This document shows positions 43,783 to 53,014 of a DNA stretch of 64,000 nucleotides, in pieces. The position numbers were made by a program, and so were the translations under genes. Under the pieces are notes generated by a model, which was not told the DNA's origin, did not search any database, and saw nothing but the letters and a program-made list of their open reading frames with translations. How positions within the stretch are numbered: position 1 is the first letter of the stretch; each line of letters begins with the position of its first letter. The DNA lies in the NCBI GenBank assembly GCA_942492965.1, contig OW818656.1:2170001-2234000 (forward strand), read 5' to 3'. Source of the stretch: Sphingosinicella sp942492965 (GTDB taxonomy: Bacteria; Pseudomonadota; Alphaproteobacteria; Sphingomonadales; Sphingomonadaceae).

Positions 43783-43897
43783 TCGCCCGCTACTAAAAAT
43801 TGTGGGTCTTTACGAATAGATAATGTGCGCCGGCGGTCCAGTTGTATCGCGCAACGGGTCGCCGGCAGGCCAAATCGCGAAGGGCGACGATCACCGC

Positions 43898-45022
43898 ATG
43901 AGAAGCAGGGTTCGTGAACTTGGCATTCGGATCGGGGTATTGCCGACGGGTCCAGCCAATGCGATTACCGATGTTCCCGGTGTGCGTGTTGGGCACTCAA
44001 CCATTATTCATGATGATCCGTGCATTGCGCGAACCGGCGTGACCGCGATCATTCCTGCAGAAAACGTCTGGAGTGACTGGCTAGCGGCCGGATTCCACCG
44101 CTTTAACGGCGGGGGTGAGATGACGGGCGTGCAGTGGATCGAAGAGGCAGGAATGCTGACTTCCCCGATCTGCCTGACCTCTACCTGGTCGCTCGGGATC
44201 GTGCGCGATACGCTGCTACGCTATGCTCAATTGCTTAAGGGATATCCCGACCGGATCCTTCGTCCTGTTGTCGCGGAGACGAATGATTCTGCACTAAACG
44301 ACGGCTTTCATCAGCCGGTCTTGCCGCACCATGTGATCGCGGCGCTCGAGGCGGCGCAGGCCGGTCCTGTTGCCGAGGGTGGCGTTGGCGGTGGCACGGG
44401 TATGATGTGCTTTGAATTCAAGGGCGGTATCGGTACGGCTTCGCGCCGTATCGGAACCGACGTCGGCGACTATACGGTCGGTGTTCTCGTGCAGGCGAAC
44501 TTCGGTGCGCGGTCTGAACTGGTAGTGGCCGGCGCTCCAGTCGGAAGACACATCGGCTATGATCGCATTCCTTCGCCCAAACCCCGTAATCCCCCGGCCG
44601 GGTCAATCATCATTATCGTCGCGACCGATGCACCTCTGATGCCGGTGCAGTGCGAGCGGCTTGCACGCCGGGCGGTTTTAGGTCTCGGCCGGGTTGGCGG
44701 TGTTGGCCATAATCTAAGTGGTGATCTGATTCTTGCCTTTTCCACGGGAAACCGCTTTCCGGCTCCCCCCGAGATGGCATTGTTGCTTGGCAGCGGCGAG
44801 GCGAGGCAGGAAGAGAACATGTTCGAAGACATGCACTTTCTGGCCCATCGACAGCTCAACCCCCTCTTTCAGGGGGTGGCGGAAGCAACCGAGGAAGCGA
44901 TCCTCAACGCTATGACCTGTGCATCGACCATGTCCGGTGCGGAAGGAAGGACGGTGCATGAATTGCCGCTCGATCTTCTTTCCGAGCTGGTCATACATTC
45001 AGCAGGAGCCGGCGAAGCATGA
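43898..45022 (+). CDS. P1 family (DmpA/BapA-type) aminopeptidase
   Basis: 374 residues from the ATG at 43898; an ATG at 43823 would add 25 without family support. This N-terminal-nucleophile hydrolase family includes D-aminopeptidase DmpA and beta-peptidyl aminopeptidase BapA of sphingomonads. Signatures are GPANAITDVPGVRVGHSTII, EGGVGGGTGMMCFEFKGGIG and GVLVQANFGARSEL. The self-cleavage site and nucleophile are in GVGHNLSGDLILAFST (Ser near residue 274). The residue before Ser is Leu, while DmpA has Gly. These enzymes release D- or beta-amino acids from peptide N-termini. The stop overlaps the next peptidase start by 4 nt. Confidence 0.9.
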   Translation: MRSRVRELGIRIGVLPTGPANAITDVPGVRVGHSTIIHDDPCIARTGVTAIIPAENVWSDWLAAGFHRFNGGGEMTGVQWIEEAGMLTSPICLTSTWSLGIVRDTLLRYAQLLKGYPDRILRPVVAETNDSALNDGFHQPVLPHHVIAALEAAQAGPVAEGGVGGGTGMMCFEFKGGIGTASRRIGTDVGDYTVGVLVQANFGARSELVVAGAPVGRHIGYDRIPSPKPRNPPAGSIIIIVATDAPLMPVQCERLARRAVLGLGRVGGVGHNLSGDLILAFSTGNRFPAPPEMALLLGSGEARQEENMFEDMHFLAHRQLNPLFQGVAEATEEAILNAMTCASTMSGAEGRTVHELPLDLLSELVIHSAGAGEA

Positions 45023-47055
45023 AGTCGCTCTCTTATCCCTTTTTCCCTGCCGGGGATGCGAAACTATCTCTTCCGGGCGTTGTCGCTCCCGACCCGTTCG
45101 CTTGGATGGAGGATGCATCCGCGGCCGACCTGCGTCCATGGCTGGACGCGCAGAGCGAGCTCGTACAGGACTGGCTTGAGGGGAGTAATGCATTCGAGCG
45201 GGCCTCCCGTATTATTGCGGAAATGCCGAACCTCGATCTTGCTGGGATAGCTGCTGCGGGTGGGGATAATCTGTTCTTCATCCGGCGCAGCCCGAAGGGC
45301 GAGGAGCCGGAACTCTGGGTGAAGGCTGGTGCTGACGGCGAACCCGTGCTGCTGGCCAGTACGGAAACCGAGAACGGCGCCGTGTTGTCGCGACATGGCC
45401 TCTACCCGAGTCCGTCAGGACGCTTTGTGCTTTATACAGTGAAGCCGCCGGGGCTCGAACTCTGGGAGGTGCGTGGGCGCGAAGTGGCAACGGGACGCCC
45501 ATTGCATCTCGGCGATACGCTGTCCTTGTACCCGTCCGCAACCTGGCACCCTGACGAAAGCGGGTTCTATTTCAATCTCCTGCGCGGCGTTCATCTCGAT
45601 ACCGATGCTTCGCAGGGGCGGAATGGAATCCACTGGCGTACAGTTGATGGCAATGGCGGGCTCGTTCTGCCTATTGCGTGGGACGGCGGCTGGACTGCGC
45701 TTCCGATCATTACGCCGGACTGCAAATGGTTGATTCTGGACCAGCGCAATCTTGTGACGCGGGCATGCGGCCTGGCAGCGCGTCCGCTCAGTGGCGGCGA
45801 TGTCGTTACGCTTGTTGAACCGTGCGGCAGTCATGTGGCCTACGTTGCCAACGAGGGTGATAGTTTTATCGTTTTGAGGGGCGGCGAAGGCGATCTCGGC
45901 AAACTGGCAGAACTGCACGTTGCGCAGCATGGCGTTCAGGAATGCCGGACTGCTAATCTTGGTGCTCCACTCGCGCGAACGCCTTATCCTGGTGTCAATG
46001 TATCGTTGGCAGTCGGCGACGAAATCGTCGTCGGGGTATATCGTGATGGGCATGCTGAACTACGCCGATACGGTCGTTCGGATTTCTTGCTGCGCGGCGT
46101 TCTAGTGCCGCCGGCACTGGCCACGATCAACGCACTTATCTCATGGCAGGGCAGTATGGCGGTCTTTGCCGAAGCTGCAGCTTTCCCGCACACCCTTTTC
46201 ACCATCGACCTGGACGGTGTCTGGCAGGCCGTTCTTGGTGGTGGCGAACACGGTTTCCCAAACCTTGCATGGCATACGCTATTGCTTGAGCGCCCTGGCG
46301 AAACGTCCGTACCTGTTTCCGTTATTCTCCCTGATGGTCGGAGAACCGAAACAGCCTGTCTTCTTCATGTCTACGGAGCATTGGGAGCACCATTGACTTG
46401 CCGCTTCCGTGAAGAGGTTTGGGCTACAATGCGGGCAGGCTGTGCTTATGCGATTGCACACGTGCGCGGCGGCGGGGAGCGTGGACATGAGTGGTGGGTA
46501 GCGGGTCGAGGCGCCGCAAAGCAGGTCACCCTCGACGACCTTTACGCTGTTGCGGAGGCACTCGTCGATCAAGGGATTACCACGCGGCAGAAGCTCATGC
46601 TCAAGGGCGAGAGCTTTGGGGCTTATGTCGTATCGGTTGCTTATGCCCAGCGGCCCGATTTATTCGCGGGGATCGTCGGTGAGGTGCCCCTGGCCGACAT
46701 TATACGCCAGGCTAGAGGACCGGCAGGAGCGGCGACCCGGGTAGAGGTCGGTGACCCGCTCCAATCGGCCGAAGAGGCGCGCAGAGTGCTCGCCCTGTCA
46801 CCACTTCAACGGCTTGAGTCGGCCGCACACAAACCCGCCCTGTTGTATATCATCGGTGAACACGATCCGAATTGCCCACCACGCCAGGCTTTCCGCTTCA
46901 TTGCAGAAGCGCAGCGCCTTGCAACGTCGAACCAGCCCGTCCTGATGGAGGTGATCCCGGGCGTTGGTCACGCGGCATGGCACCGTTCGGCTAGGACCCG
47001 CGCAGCCCTCCTGACAACGGCATTTCTCCTTGCCGTCACCGGAGCGCAGCCATGA
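45019..47055 (+). CDS. S9 prolyl-oligopeptidase-like serine peptidase 1
   Basis: 678 residues. The N-terminus PDPFAWMEDASAADLRPWLD is typical of prolyl oligopeptidases. A propeller follows, then a hydrolase domain with AIAHVRGGGERGHEWWVAGR (the POP hallmark), nucleophile KGESFGAYVVSVA, Asp in IGEHDPNCPPRQA and His in PGVGHAAWHRS. Such enzymes cut oligopeptides shorter than about 30 residues. No export signal is seen. It overlaps both neighbours by 4 nt and is a distant paralogue of the next gene. Confidence 0.92.
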   Translation: MKSLSYPFFPAGDAKLSLPGVVAPDPFAWMEDASAADLRPWLDAQSELVQDWLEGSNAFERASRIIAEMPNLDLAGIAAAGGDNLFFIRRSPKGEEPELWVKAGADGEPVLLASTETENGAVLSRHGLYPSPSGRFVLYTVKPPGLELWEVRGREVATGRPLHLGDTLSLYPSATWHPDESGFYFNLLRGVHLDTDASQGRNGIHWRTVDGNGGLVLPIAWDGGWTALPIITPDCKWLILDQRNLVTRACGLAARPLSGGDVVTLVEPCGSHVAYVANEGDSFIVLRGGEGDLGKLAELHVAQHGVQECRTANLGAPLARTPYPGVNVSLAVGDEIVVGVYRDGHAELRRYGRSDFLLRGVLVPPALATINALISWQGSMAVFAEAAAFPHTLFTIDLDGVWQAVLGGGEHGFPNLAWHTLLLERPGETSVPVSVILPDGRRTETACLLHVYGALGAPLTCRFREEVWATMRAGCAYAIAHVRGGGERGHEWWVAGRGAAKQVTLDDLYAVAEALVDQGITTRQKLMLKGESFGAYVVSVAYAQRPDLFAGIVGEVPLADIIRQARGPAGAATRVEVGDPLQSAEEARRVLALSPLQRLESAAHKPALLYIIGEHDPNCPPRQAFRFIAEAQRLATSNQPVLMEVIPGVGHAAWHRSARTRAALLTTAFLLAVTGAQP

Positions 47056-49124
47056 GCGCTTCCGAGGCTGTCTCCGCACCCGGCGAGGCGATGTTTTCCT
47101 TTGGCGAGCGTATCATTTCCGACCCGTACCGCCATCTCGAAAACGAGCAGGCACCGGAGACGCTGCAATGGGTCCACGAACAGCAGCTCCGCAGCGAGGC
47201 ATACGTGGCTGGCATGAAACGCGGGAAAGAGGTCGAACGGGCAGTACAGCGCGAACTCGCACGACCGCGGTTTGGAAGCGCGCCGGCTTCTGGTGGTGAC
47301 TGGGTGTTTCTCGTCGTGAAAGAAGCCCCGGATGCCGCCTCGGTTCTGGAGCGCATACGGCAAGATGCAGACGGTACGATGCGCCGTGAGCGCATTCCGA
47401 TCCCTGAAGGCTGCAATCCGCATCCCGGCCATATCTTTCCAAGCCCTACGGGACGTCTCGTGGCGTTCGGCGCGTCATCTGGCGGCAGCGAGGCGATGTC
47501 TATTGTTGTCATCGACGTGGAGCGTCAGGTGCTGGTTGGGCAACCTATTGCGCCGCTCATGCTGCCTTTCGTGTCGTGGCGAGCGGATGAGGCTGGCTTC
47601 TACTATAGCGTTCTTAGAGGCGTGCACTGGATGACCGGCAGCTCCGCGCCGGAAGCCTGTCTGCGTTATCATGCGCTGGGTATCTCAACCAGCGATCCCG
47701 TCGTTTTCGCCCATGCCTGGGATAATGGTGAAACGGTTCTGCCATGGGCGCTGGCCGATGGGCGCAGGGTCGCAATTGTGAAATTCAATCTGTTTCGTCG
47801 AGACAGCGAACTCCTTCTGCTGGATACGGAGAGCGGAGAGACCGTGTCCTTGATGGAACGCGCGCCGGGCCTGCTTCGGCCATTTGGAGAGCACGGCGAG
47901 GAATTGTTCCTCATTTCACATCACGATGCTGCTCGCGGTAAGGTCGTGGCGACGATGCTGGCGAGCACCAATTATGGCCACGTTCGCATAGTCATAGGCG
48001 AGCAGCCGGGCGAGTTGAAGAGCGGTACGGCTGCAACAGGAACCGGCGCTCTTCTTCAGGGTGATTGCATCATCGTGGTCGAGCAATGGAGTGCCCAGGA
48101 TCGATTGATACGTTTCGACGTGTCAGGGAACAGGCTCGGAGCGATCGATACGGGTGAATGTATTGATATTCTGGGCATTGCTACATGGCGCGGGGCGAAC
48201 GATATCCTGATCATCGCCCAGAGCCATGCCCACCCGCCGCAGATATACAAGTGCAGCGCTGGGGCGGATCTGGCGAGCAAGCTACCGCTCCTGATTGACG
48301 AAGCTGATCTGGACGTGGTTGTTCGGCAAGACAGTTATCGTTCGGACGATGAAACACTTGTGCCCATGACGATTGTGCATGGGCGAAATACTGAATTCGG
48401 TTCGGCGCCCACCTTGATCACTGTCTATGGCGGGATCAGTCTATCTGTTGGCCCCCTCTATTCTACCTGGGCAGCAGCTTGGCTGGCGTTGGGTGGAATC
48501 TTGGTTGTGGCCCACGTGCGGGGTGGTGGCGAACTGGGCGCAGCGTGGCACGAGGCGGGTTCCGGCGCGCGCAAGCGCGCAACGTTCAATGACTTCAAGG
48601 CGGGGTGCGAGTATCTGCAGAGCCTCGGTGTCCGTGCTGAACAGTTGGTCGCCAAGGGGCAAAGCCTCGGCGGCCTCGCGATAGGTGTGGCGTACAACGA
48701 GTTTCCCGAATTGTTTGCAGGCCTGATTGCACAGCGGCCACTTCTCGATCTGTTCGCGGTGCTTGCATCCGCGCATGGCGGACACATGCGGGCCGAACTG
48801 GGTGACCCGTCACAGGATTCAGCCACATTTGACCGACTCGTAGACTATGCGCCGATTCAGAATCTGAGCCCCGCGCCATATAAGCCGGCACTACTCGTCA
48901 TCTGCGCTGCAGAAGACGAACGGGCTCTCCCGGGATGGACATACAAGTATGTTGCTGCCGCAAAGGCGGTGGCTACGCCTGAGCAACATGTTCTTCTGCA
49001 TCGCCAGGAGGGCGCAGGACACGTCAATATGGGTTCGCAAGCCGTAAAAGATCTTGCCGAGCTGGAACTGAAATTCGCGCTTGTAGCGACGGGTTTCGAT
49101 GAACGAGGGGGCAATTCGGTATGA
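47052..49124 (+). CDS. S9 prolyl-oligopeptidase-like serine peptidase 2
   Basis: 690 residues. N-terminus SDPYRHLENEQAPETLQWVH, VVAHVRGGGELGAAWHEAGS, nucleophile AKGQSLGGLAIGVAYNEFPE, Asp in CAAEDERALPGWTYK, and His in EGAGHVNMGS show a complete POP-type enzyme. It differs enough from the preceding paralogue to suggest a different cleavage preference. The two genes overlap by 4 nt, and the following transporter start also overlaps, so they are one transcript. Confidence 0.92.
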   Translation: MSASEAVSAPGEAMFSFGERIISDPYRHLENEQAPETLQWVHEQQLRSEAYVAGMKRGKEVERAVQRELARPRFGSAPASGGDWVFLVVKEAPDAASVLERIRQDADGTMRRERIPIPEGCNPHPGHIFPSPTGRLVAFGASSGGSEAMSIVVIDVERQVLVGQPIAPLMLPFVSWRADEAGFYYSVLRGVHWMTGSSAPEACLRYHALGISTSDPVVFAHAWDNGETVLPWALADGRRVAIVKFNLFRRDSELLLLDTESGETVSLMERAPGLLRPFGEHGEELFLISHHDAARGKVVATMLASTNYGHVRIVIGEQPGELKSGTAATGTGALLQGDCIIVVEQWSAQDRLIRFDVSGNRLGAIDTGECIDILGIATWRGANDILIIAQSHAHPPQIYKCSAGADLASKLPLLIDEADLDVVVRQDSYRSDDETLVPMTIVHGRNTEFGSAPTLITVYGGISLSVGPLYSTWAAAWLALGGILVVAHVRGGGELGAAWHEAGSGARKRATFNDFKAGCEYLQSLGVRAEQLVAKGQSLGGLAIGVAYNEFPELFAGLIAQRPLLDLFAVLASAHGGHMRAELGDPSQDSATFDRLVDYAPIQNLSPAPYKPALLVICAAEDERALPGWTYKYVAAAKAVATPEQHVLLHRQEGAGHVNMGSQAVKDLAELELKFALVATGFDERGGNSV

Positions 49125-50518
49125 CGACGGGTTCCGGGCAAGACGCCGCGAGCGAACGTTTGGCTTCATGGCGACTTGCGGTTTTCGGGCTGCCAGGCCT
49201 GGGTGTGGCCATGGCCATGACACCCCTCGGTTCCGTCTTACCGACTATTTACGCCACACAGGCTGGAATCGGATTGACTGCGATTGGAACTGTCGTATTC
49301 GCCGGACGTATCGTCGATGCGCTTGTAGACCCGGTTATCGCCTCGGTTTCAGACAGGACGAAATCGCCTTGGGGTCGGCGCAAGCCTTGGATTGCGCTTG
49401 GCGCAACGCTCCTTGCGTTCTGCATCTATTTTCTGTTCTGGGTCCCGAAAGGTGCCAGCATCTACTATTTCTGCATCTGGTACGTGCTGGCATCGATTTC
49501 CTGGTCCTTCATCGAAATTCCTTATCGTGCGTGGGGTGTGGAACTCTCGCATGGTTACGTGGAGCGTGCGCGCGTTGCGACTTTCGTGGGCATAGGCAGT
49601 GCTGCTGGACCGTTGATCTTTCTTGGTCTTCCGTTTCTTGCATCGTTCGGGGGCGCTGGCGCGCTGGATGCGCCTTTCCTACGGAAGATCACATGGGTGA
49701 TCATGGCCTTGCTGGCAGTCGGTGTTCCCATGTGCCTGCTGCTGGTTCGGAAAGGGCGCACTTTGGCGGTCAAGGACAGTACCGTGAAGGCGGATTTGAA
49801 GGCGATCTTCAGCAACCGTCCGCTTCGATTGTTTGTTCTGATCTTTATTTTCGGGGGGCTTGGAGGCGGGCTGACCGCTTCGTTGATCATGCTCTACATG
49901 AAGACCGTGATGGGGATCGAAGGGGAAACCGCCAAGCTGCTGCTAGGGTATTCGATCATGCACATGCTCGGCGCTCCACTGGTTTACCTGCTGGTAAAGC
50001 GTTTCGATAAGCGGCGGGTATGGGCCATAAGTTGGTTGGCAAGCGCGCTCATTCTGCCAATGCTTGCCCTTGTTCCACCGGGACCGGAAGGTGCTAACCT
50101 CTTTATCGCGCTGGTGGCGCTCCGTGGCTTCGTCTCGGCTGCCGATACGGTTGTTCCGATGTCGATGCTCGGCGACGTCGTTGACTATGATGTGTGGAAG
50201 ACTGGATCGCAGCGTGCTGCGAACTTTGCGGCGGTCCTGACACTTATCCTCAAGTTCAACGCTGCCATATCGACTGCGGTGGGCTTCGTCTTGCTTGGGT
50301 CAATCGGGTTCAATGCTGTTGGGCCAAATACGCCCTCCGCGATCCTGGCATTCAAGATCATATTCTGTTTCGTCCCACCTGCCCTCTATGTCATCTCCTG
50401 TTCGATAGTCTGGTGGTTTCCAATCGACCGTCGACGTCACAGCATTATTCGTCGCAGGATCGAACAGAGGTCCGAACGCCTGAAGAGCGTTCAGGTCGCC
50501 CAGCCAGACTGTGCTTGA
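49121..50518 (+). CDS. MFS transporter of the GPH (glycoside-pentoside-hexuronide) type
   Basis: 465 residues with about twelve hydrophobic segments. The GPH signature is clear: RIVDALVDPVIASVSDRTKS followed by PWGRRKPWIALGA. Later EIPYRAWGVELSHGYVERAR matches the second conserved loop. GPH proteins usually import sugars with a cation, yet here the neighbours are peptidases and a dipeptidase, so the cargo may be peptides or amino-acid derivatives. It overlaps the preceding peptidase by 4 nt and is 13 bp before the M81 gene. Confidence 0.9.
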   Translation: MTTGSGQDAASERLASWRLAVFGLPGLGVAMAMTPLGSVLPTIYATQAGIGLTAIGTVVFAGRIVDALVDPVIASVSDRTKSPWGRRKPWIALGATLLAFCIYFLFWVPKGASIYYFCIWYVLASISWSFIEIPYRAWGVELSHGYVERARVATFVGIGSAAGPLIFLGLPFLASFGGAGALDAPFLRKITWVIMALLAVGVPMCLLLVRKGRTLAVKDSTVKADLKAIFSNRPLRLFVLIFIFGGLGGGLTASLIMLYMKTVMGIEGETAKLLLGYSIMHMLGAPLVYLLVKRFDKRRVWAISWLASALILPMLALVPPGPEGANLFIALVALRGFVSAADTVVPMSMLGDVVDYDVWKTGSQRAANFAAVLTLILKFNAAISTAVGFVLLGSIGFNAVGPNTPSAILAFKIIFCFVPPALYVISCSIVWWFPIDRRRHSIIRRRIEQRSERLKSVQVAQPDCA

Positions 50519-50531
50519 GGAGTAGAGGGGC

Positions 50532-51971
50532 GTGCGTGCGTTCACGGCTACGCTTGGTACTGAAACCAACAGTTTTTCCCCTATCACCACTGGGGAGAAG
50601 GCTTTTCGCGACTTCCTGTGGTATGACCGGGGCCGGGCACCTTCTGATCTGGTCAATCCGTTTGTTGCGCCCCTTGTGGCGCTGCGAAGTCGGGGATGGG
50701 ATGTCCACCAGGGCTTGATTGCCTTTGCACAACCCGCAGGTCCACTGTCTCGAAGCCTTTATGAAAAGCTCCGCGACATGCTGCTCGCGGATCTCGCCGC
50801 CGCCATGCCGGTTGATATCGTGGCTCTGGGCCTGCACGGCGCAATGATTGCTGACGGCTACGACGATTGCGAAGGTGATCTCCTGGCGCGCGTTCGGCAG
50901 GTGGTAGGGAAGCATGTGCCTGTCGGGGCTGAACTGGACCCGCATTGCCACCTCAGTGAGGCGATGGTGGGCAACGCGAATATCTTGGTTTGCTTCAAGG
51001 AAAACCCTCACACAGACTATCTGGAACGCGGCATGGAGCTCATCCGTCTGCTGGAACGCCAGCAGACAAAGGAAATTGAGCCAGTCACCAGCGTCTACGA
51101 TTGCGGTATGATCGATTTCCTGAACACACGGATGCCGGCCATGCGCCGTATCGTGGATCTTGCATCGGCAGCCGAAGGCCGGGACGGGGTTTTGTCCGTC
51201 TCGATCGTTCACGGATTCTCCCGCGGCGATACGGAGGACATGGGCACAAAGGTTCTCGTCGTGACCGACAATGCGCGCTTCGTCGGCGATGCTGTCGCGC
51301 AAGAAATCGGGCGGGCGCTTTGGCATATCCGCGGGCAAGCAAGGCCTGAATTCATCCCATTGAATGACGCTGTAGAGCGTGTGTCGGCTGCGACGGGGGG
51401 ACCGCTGGTTCTGGCTGATGCTGCCGATAATCCGGGCGGTGGTGCCCCATCTGACAGTACGTTTATCGCCCGTGCACTGCTGGAACGTGGTATCGATGAT
51501 TTCGCGCTTGCACTCCTTTGGGACCCACAAGCCGTGGAGTTTGCTATCGCAGCAGGCGAAGGTGCGGAAATGCCGCTGAGATTCGGCGGGAAGGCCTGCC
51601 ATCTCAGTGGGACGCCGCTCGATCTGGTCGTGCGTGTAGAGCGCATCGTAATGGACGCAGTTCAGACCTTCGGCACCACCAAAGGGCCGATTGGACGGGC
51701 AGTCTGCGTACGCTCCGGGCGTTCGCAATTCGTCCTGACTGATCTCCGCAATCAGGTTTTCTCTACAGATGTATTCACGGCATTTGGGATTTCCCCGCAA
51801 GAAAAGCGAGCTCTTGTCGTAAAGTCCGCCCAGCATTTTCGTCCATCTTTCGAGCCGCTGGCTGCCGACATCTTGCTGGTAGAAGCGCCAGGCGTGTGTG
51901 ATCTGCAGATCAGCACAATGCCGTTTCGCAAAATAGCACGGCCGAAATGGCCGCTGAGCTCTGTACTTTGA
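50532..51971 (+). CDS. M81 family metallopeptidase (MlrC-like)
   Basis: 479 residues from a GTG start. MlrC is the zinc peptidase that finishes microcystin breakdown in sphingomonads. Conserved features: LGTETNSFSP at the N-terminus, VALGLHGAMIADGYDD, and zinc ligands D136 and H138 (AELDPHCHLSEAM) with H160 (KENPHTDYLERG). The spacing 2 and 22 equals that of the zinc ligands reported for MlrC, as I recall them. ADAADNPGGGAPSDSTF begins the C-terminal MlrC domain. No MlrA or MlrB is nearby, so the substrate is probably another peptide. Confidence 0.93.
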   Translation: MRAFTATLGTETNSFSPITTGEKAFRDFLWYDRGRAPSDLVNPFVAPLVALRSRGWDVHQGLIAFAQPAGPLSRSLYEKLRDMLLADLAAAMPVDIVALGLHGAMIADGYDDCEGDLLARVRQVVGKHVPVGAELDPHCHLSEAMVGNANILVCFKENPHTDYLERGMELIRLLERQQTKEIEPVTSVYDCGMIDFLNTRMPAMRRIVDLASAAEGRDGVLSVSIVHGFSRGDTEDMGTKVLVVTDNARFVGDAVAQEIGRALWHIRGQARPEFIPLNDAVERVSAATGGPLVLADAADNPGGGAPSDSTFIARALLERGIDDFALALLWDPQAVEFAIAAGEGAEMPLRFGGKACHLSGTPLDLVVRVERIVMDAVQTFGTTKGPIGRAVCVRSGRSQFVLTDLRNQVFSTDVFTAFGISPQEKRALVVKSAQHFRPSFEPLAADILLVEAPGVCDLQISTMPFRKIARPKWPLSSVL

Positions 51972-52015
51972 ACGGAACCCATTAGACTTCTCTTGAAATA
52001 AAAGGACAAGCCGAC

Positions 52016-53014
52016 GTGGCAGAAATCGACCTAGATATGTGCGCTGAGCTTCATCGCAATGCTCTAGTGTGGGACAATCATGGTTGTATGCCTGAGGAGG
52101 ACACCATGGCATGGCTTCCGGAGCTCCGGAAGTACCGTCAGGGCGGAGCCGATGTGGCAATTATCAATATCGGTGACAGTAACTATCCGTTGGACAGTCT
52201 TATCCGAATGGCGGCACGGATCCGGGCATTCGTTCGGAACCATCCAGACGACTACGCGATGATTACGGATGCCAAGAGTATCCTGGAAATTCGCGCAAGC
52301 GGCAAGCTCGCAGTAGGTCTTGATGTTGAAGGGGCATACGCGATCGGTGAAGAGTTGGAACTCATCCAGCTGCTCTACGACTTAGGAGTCCGTTGGATGT
52401 TAATGGCGTACAATCGGCAAAATCTCGTCGCTTCCGGTGTGCACGATGAATATGATCGCGGCTTGACTGATTTTGGGCACAAGTTCATTGCCGAGCTTGA
52501 TCGGGTCGGGGTGATCAAATGTTGCTCGCATACGGGTTATCGTTCGACGCTGGATGTCATGTATGCCAGCGATTTGCCGACAATTTTCTCACATTCAAAC
52601 CCGAGAGCGCTTGTTAATCATCCCCGGAATGTCACAGACGAACTGATCCGCGCCTGCGCGGCAACCGATGGCGTCGTGTGCATCAATGGGGTTGGTGCTT
52701 TCCTGAGTGCGGAGAACAAGGCGACGCCAGACCTCGTTGCAGAGCATATGGACTATATCGCGCAGCTTGTGGGGGCGCGGTATGTGGGAATCGGGCTGGA
52801 CTATGTTTTCCAGCAGCAGGGGATGAAGTCTACGCGACCTGAACAAGCACATATCTGGCCGCCCGAGCAATATCCGGTCGTCTCTACTTTCCTCAGCCCT
52901 GTGGAGTTGCCGAGAATTACAGAATGCCTTCTCAGGCGAGGTTGGAAGGATGAGGATGTCGTGGCTGTTCTCGGCGAAAATCTGATGCGAGTGGCTACAC
53001 GTGTCTGGAAATGA
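52016..53014 (+). CDS. M19 family membrane dipeptidase-like protein
   Basis: 332 residues from a GTG start. M19 zinc dipeptidases (renal dipeptidase fold) hydrolyse dipeptides including those with a C-terminal D-residue. Recognisable ligand segments are VGLDVEGAYAIG (bridging Glu), IKCCSHTGYRS and TIFSHSNPRALVNHPRNVTD (two His) and VGIGLDYVF (Asp). The first motif, normally HxD, reads VWDNHGCMPEED, so Asp is replaced by Cys. This variant occurs in a subgroup and may alter metal binding. It ends overlapping the PLP-enzyme gene by 14 nt. Confidence 0.88.
   Translation: MAEIDLDMCAELHRNALVWDNHGCMPEEDTMAWLPELRKYRQGGADVAIINIGDSNYPLDSLIRMAARIRAFVRNHPDDYAMITDAKSILEIRASGKLAVGLDVEGAYAIGEELELIQLLYDLGVRWMLMAYNRQNLVASGVHDEYDRGLTDFGHKFIAELDRVGVIKCCSHTGYRSTLDVMYASDLPTIFSHSNPRALVNHPRNVTDELIRACAATDGVVCINGVGAFLSAENKATPDLVAEHMDYIAQLVGARYVGIGLDYVFQQQGMKSTRPEQAHIWPPEQYPVVSTFLSPVELPRITECLLRRGWKDEDVVAVLGENLMRVATRVWK

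Noticed and set aside
50445..52160. Long minus-strand open frame (571 codons) opposite the M81 gene
   Set aside because: It has no recognisable domain, while the opposite strand encodes a complete MlrC-like enzyme with correctly spaced zinc ligands.
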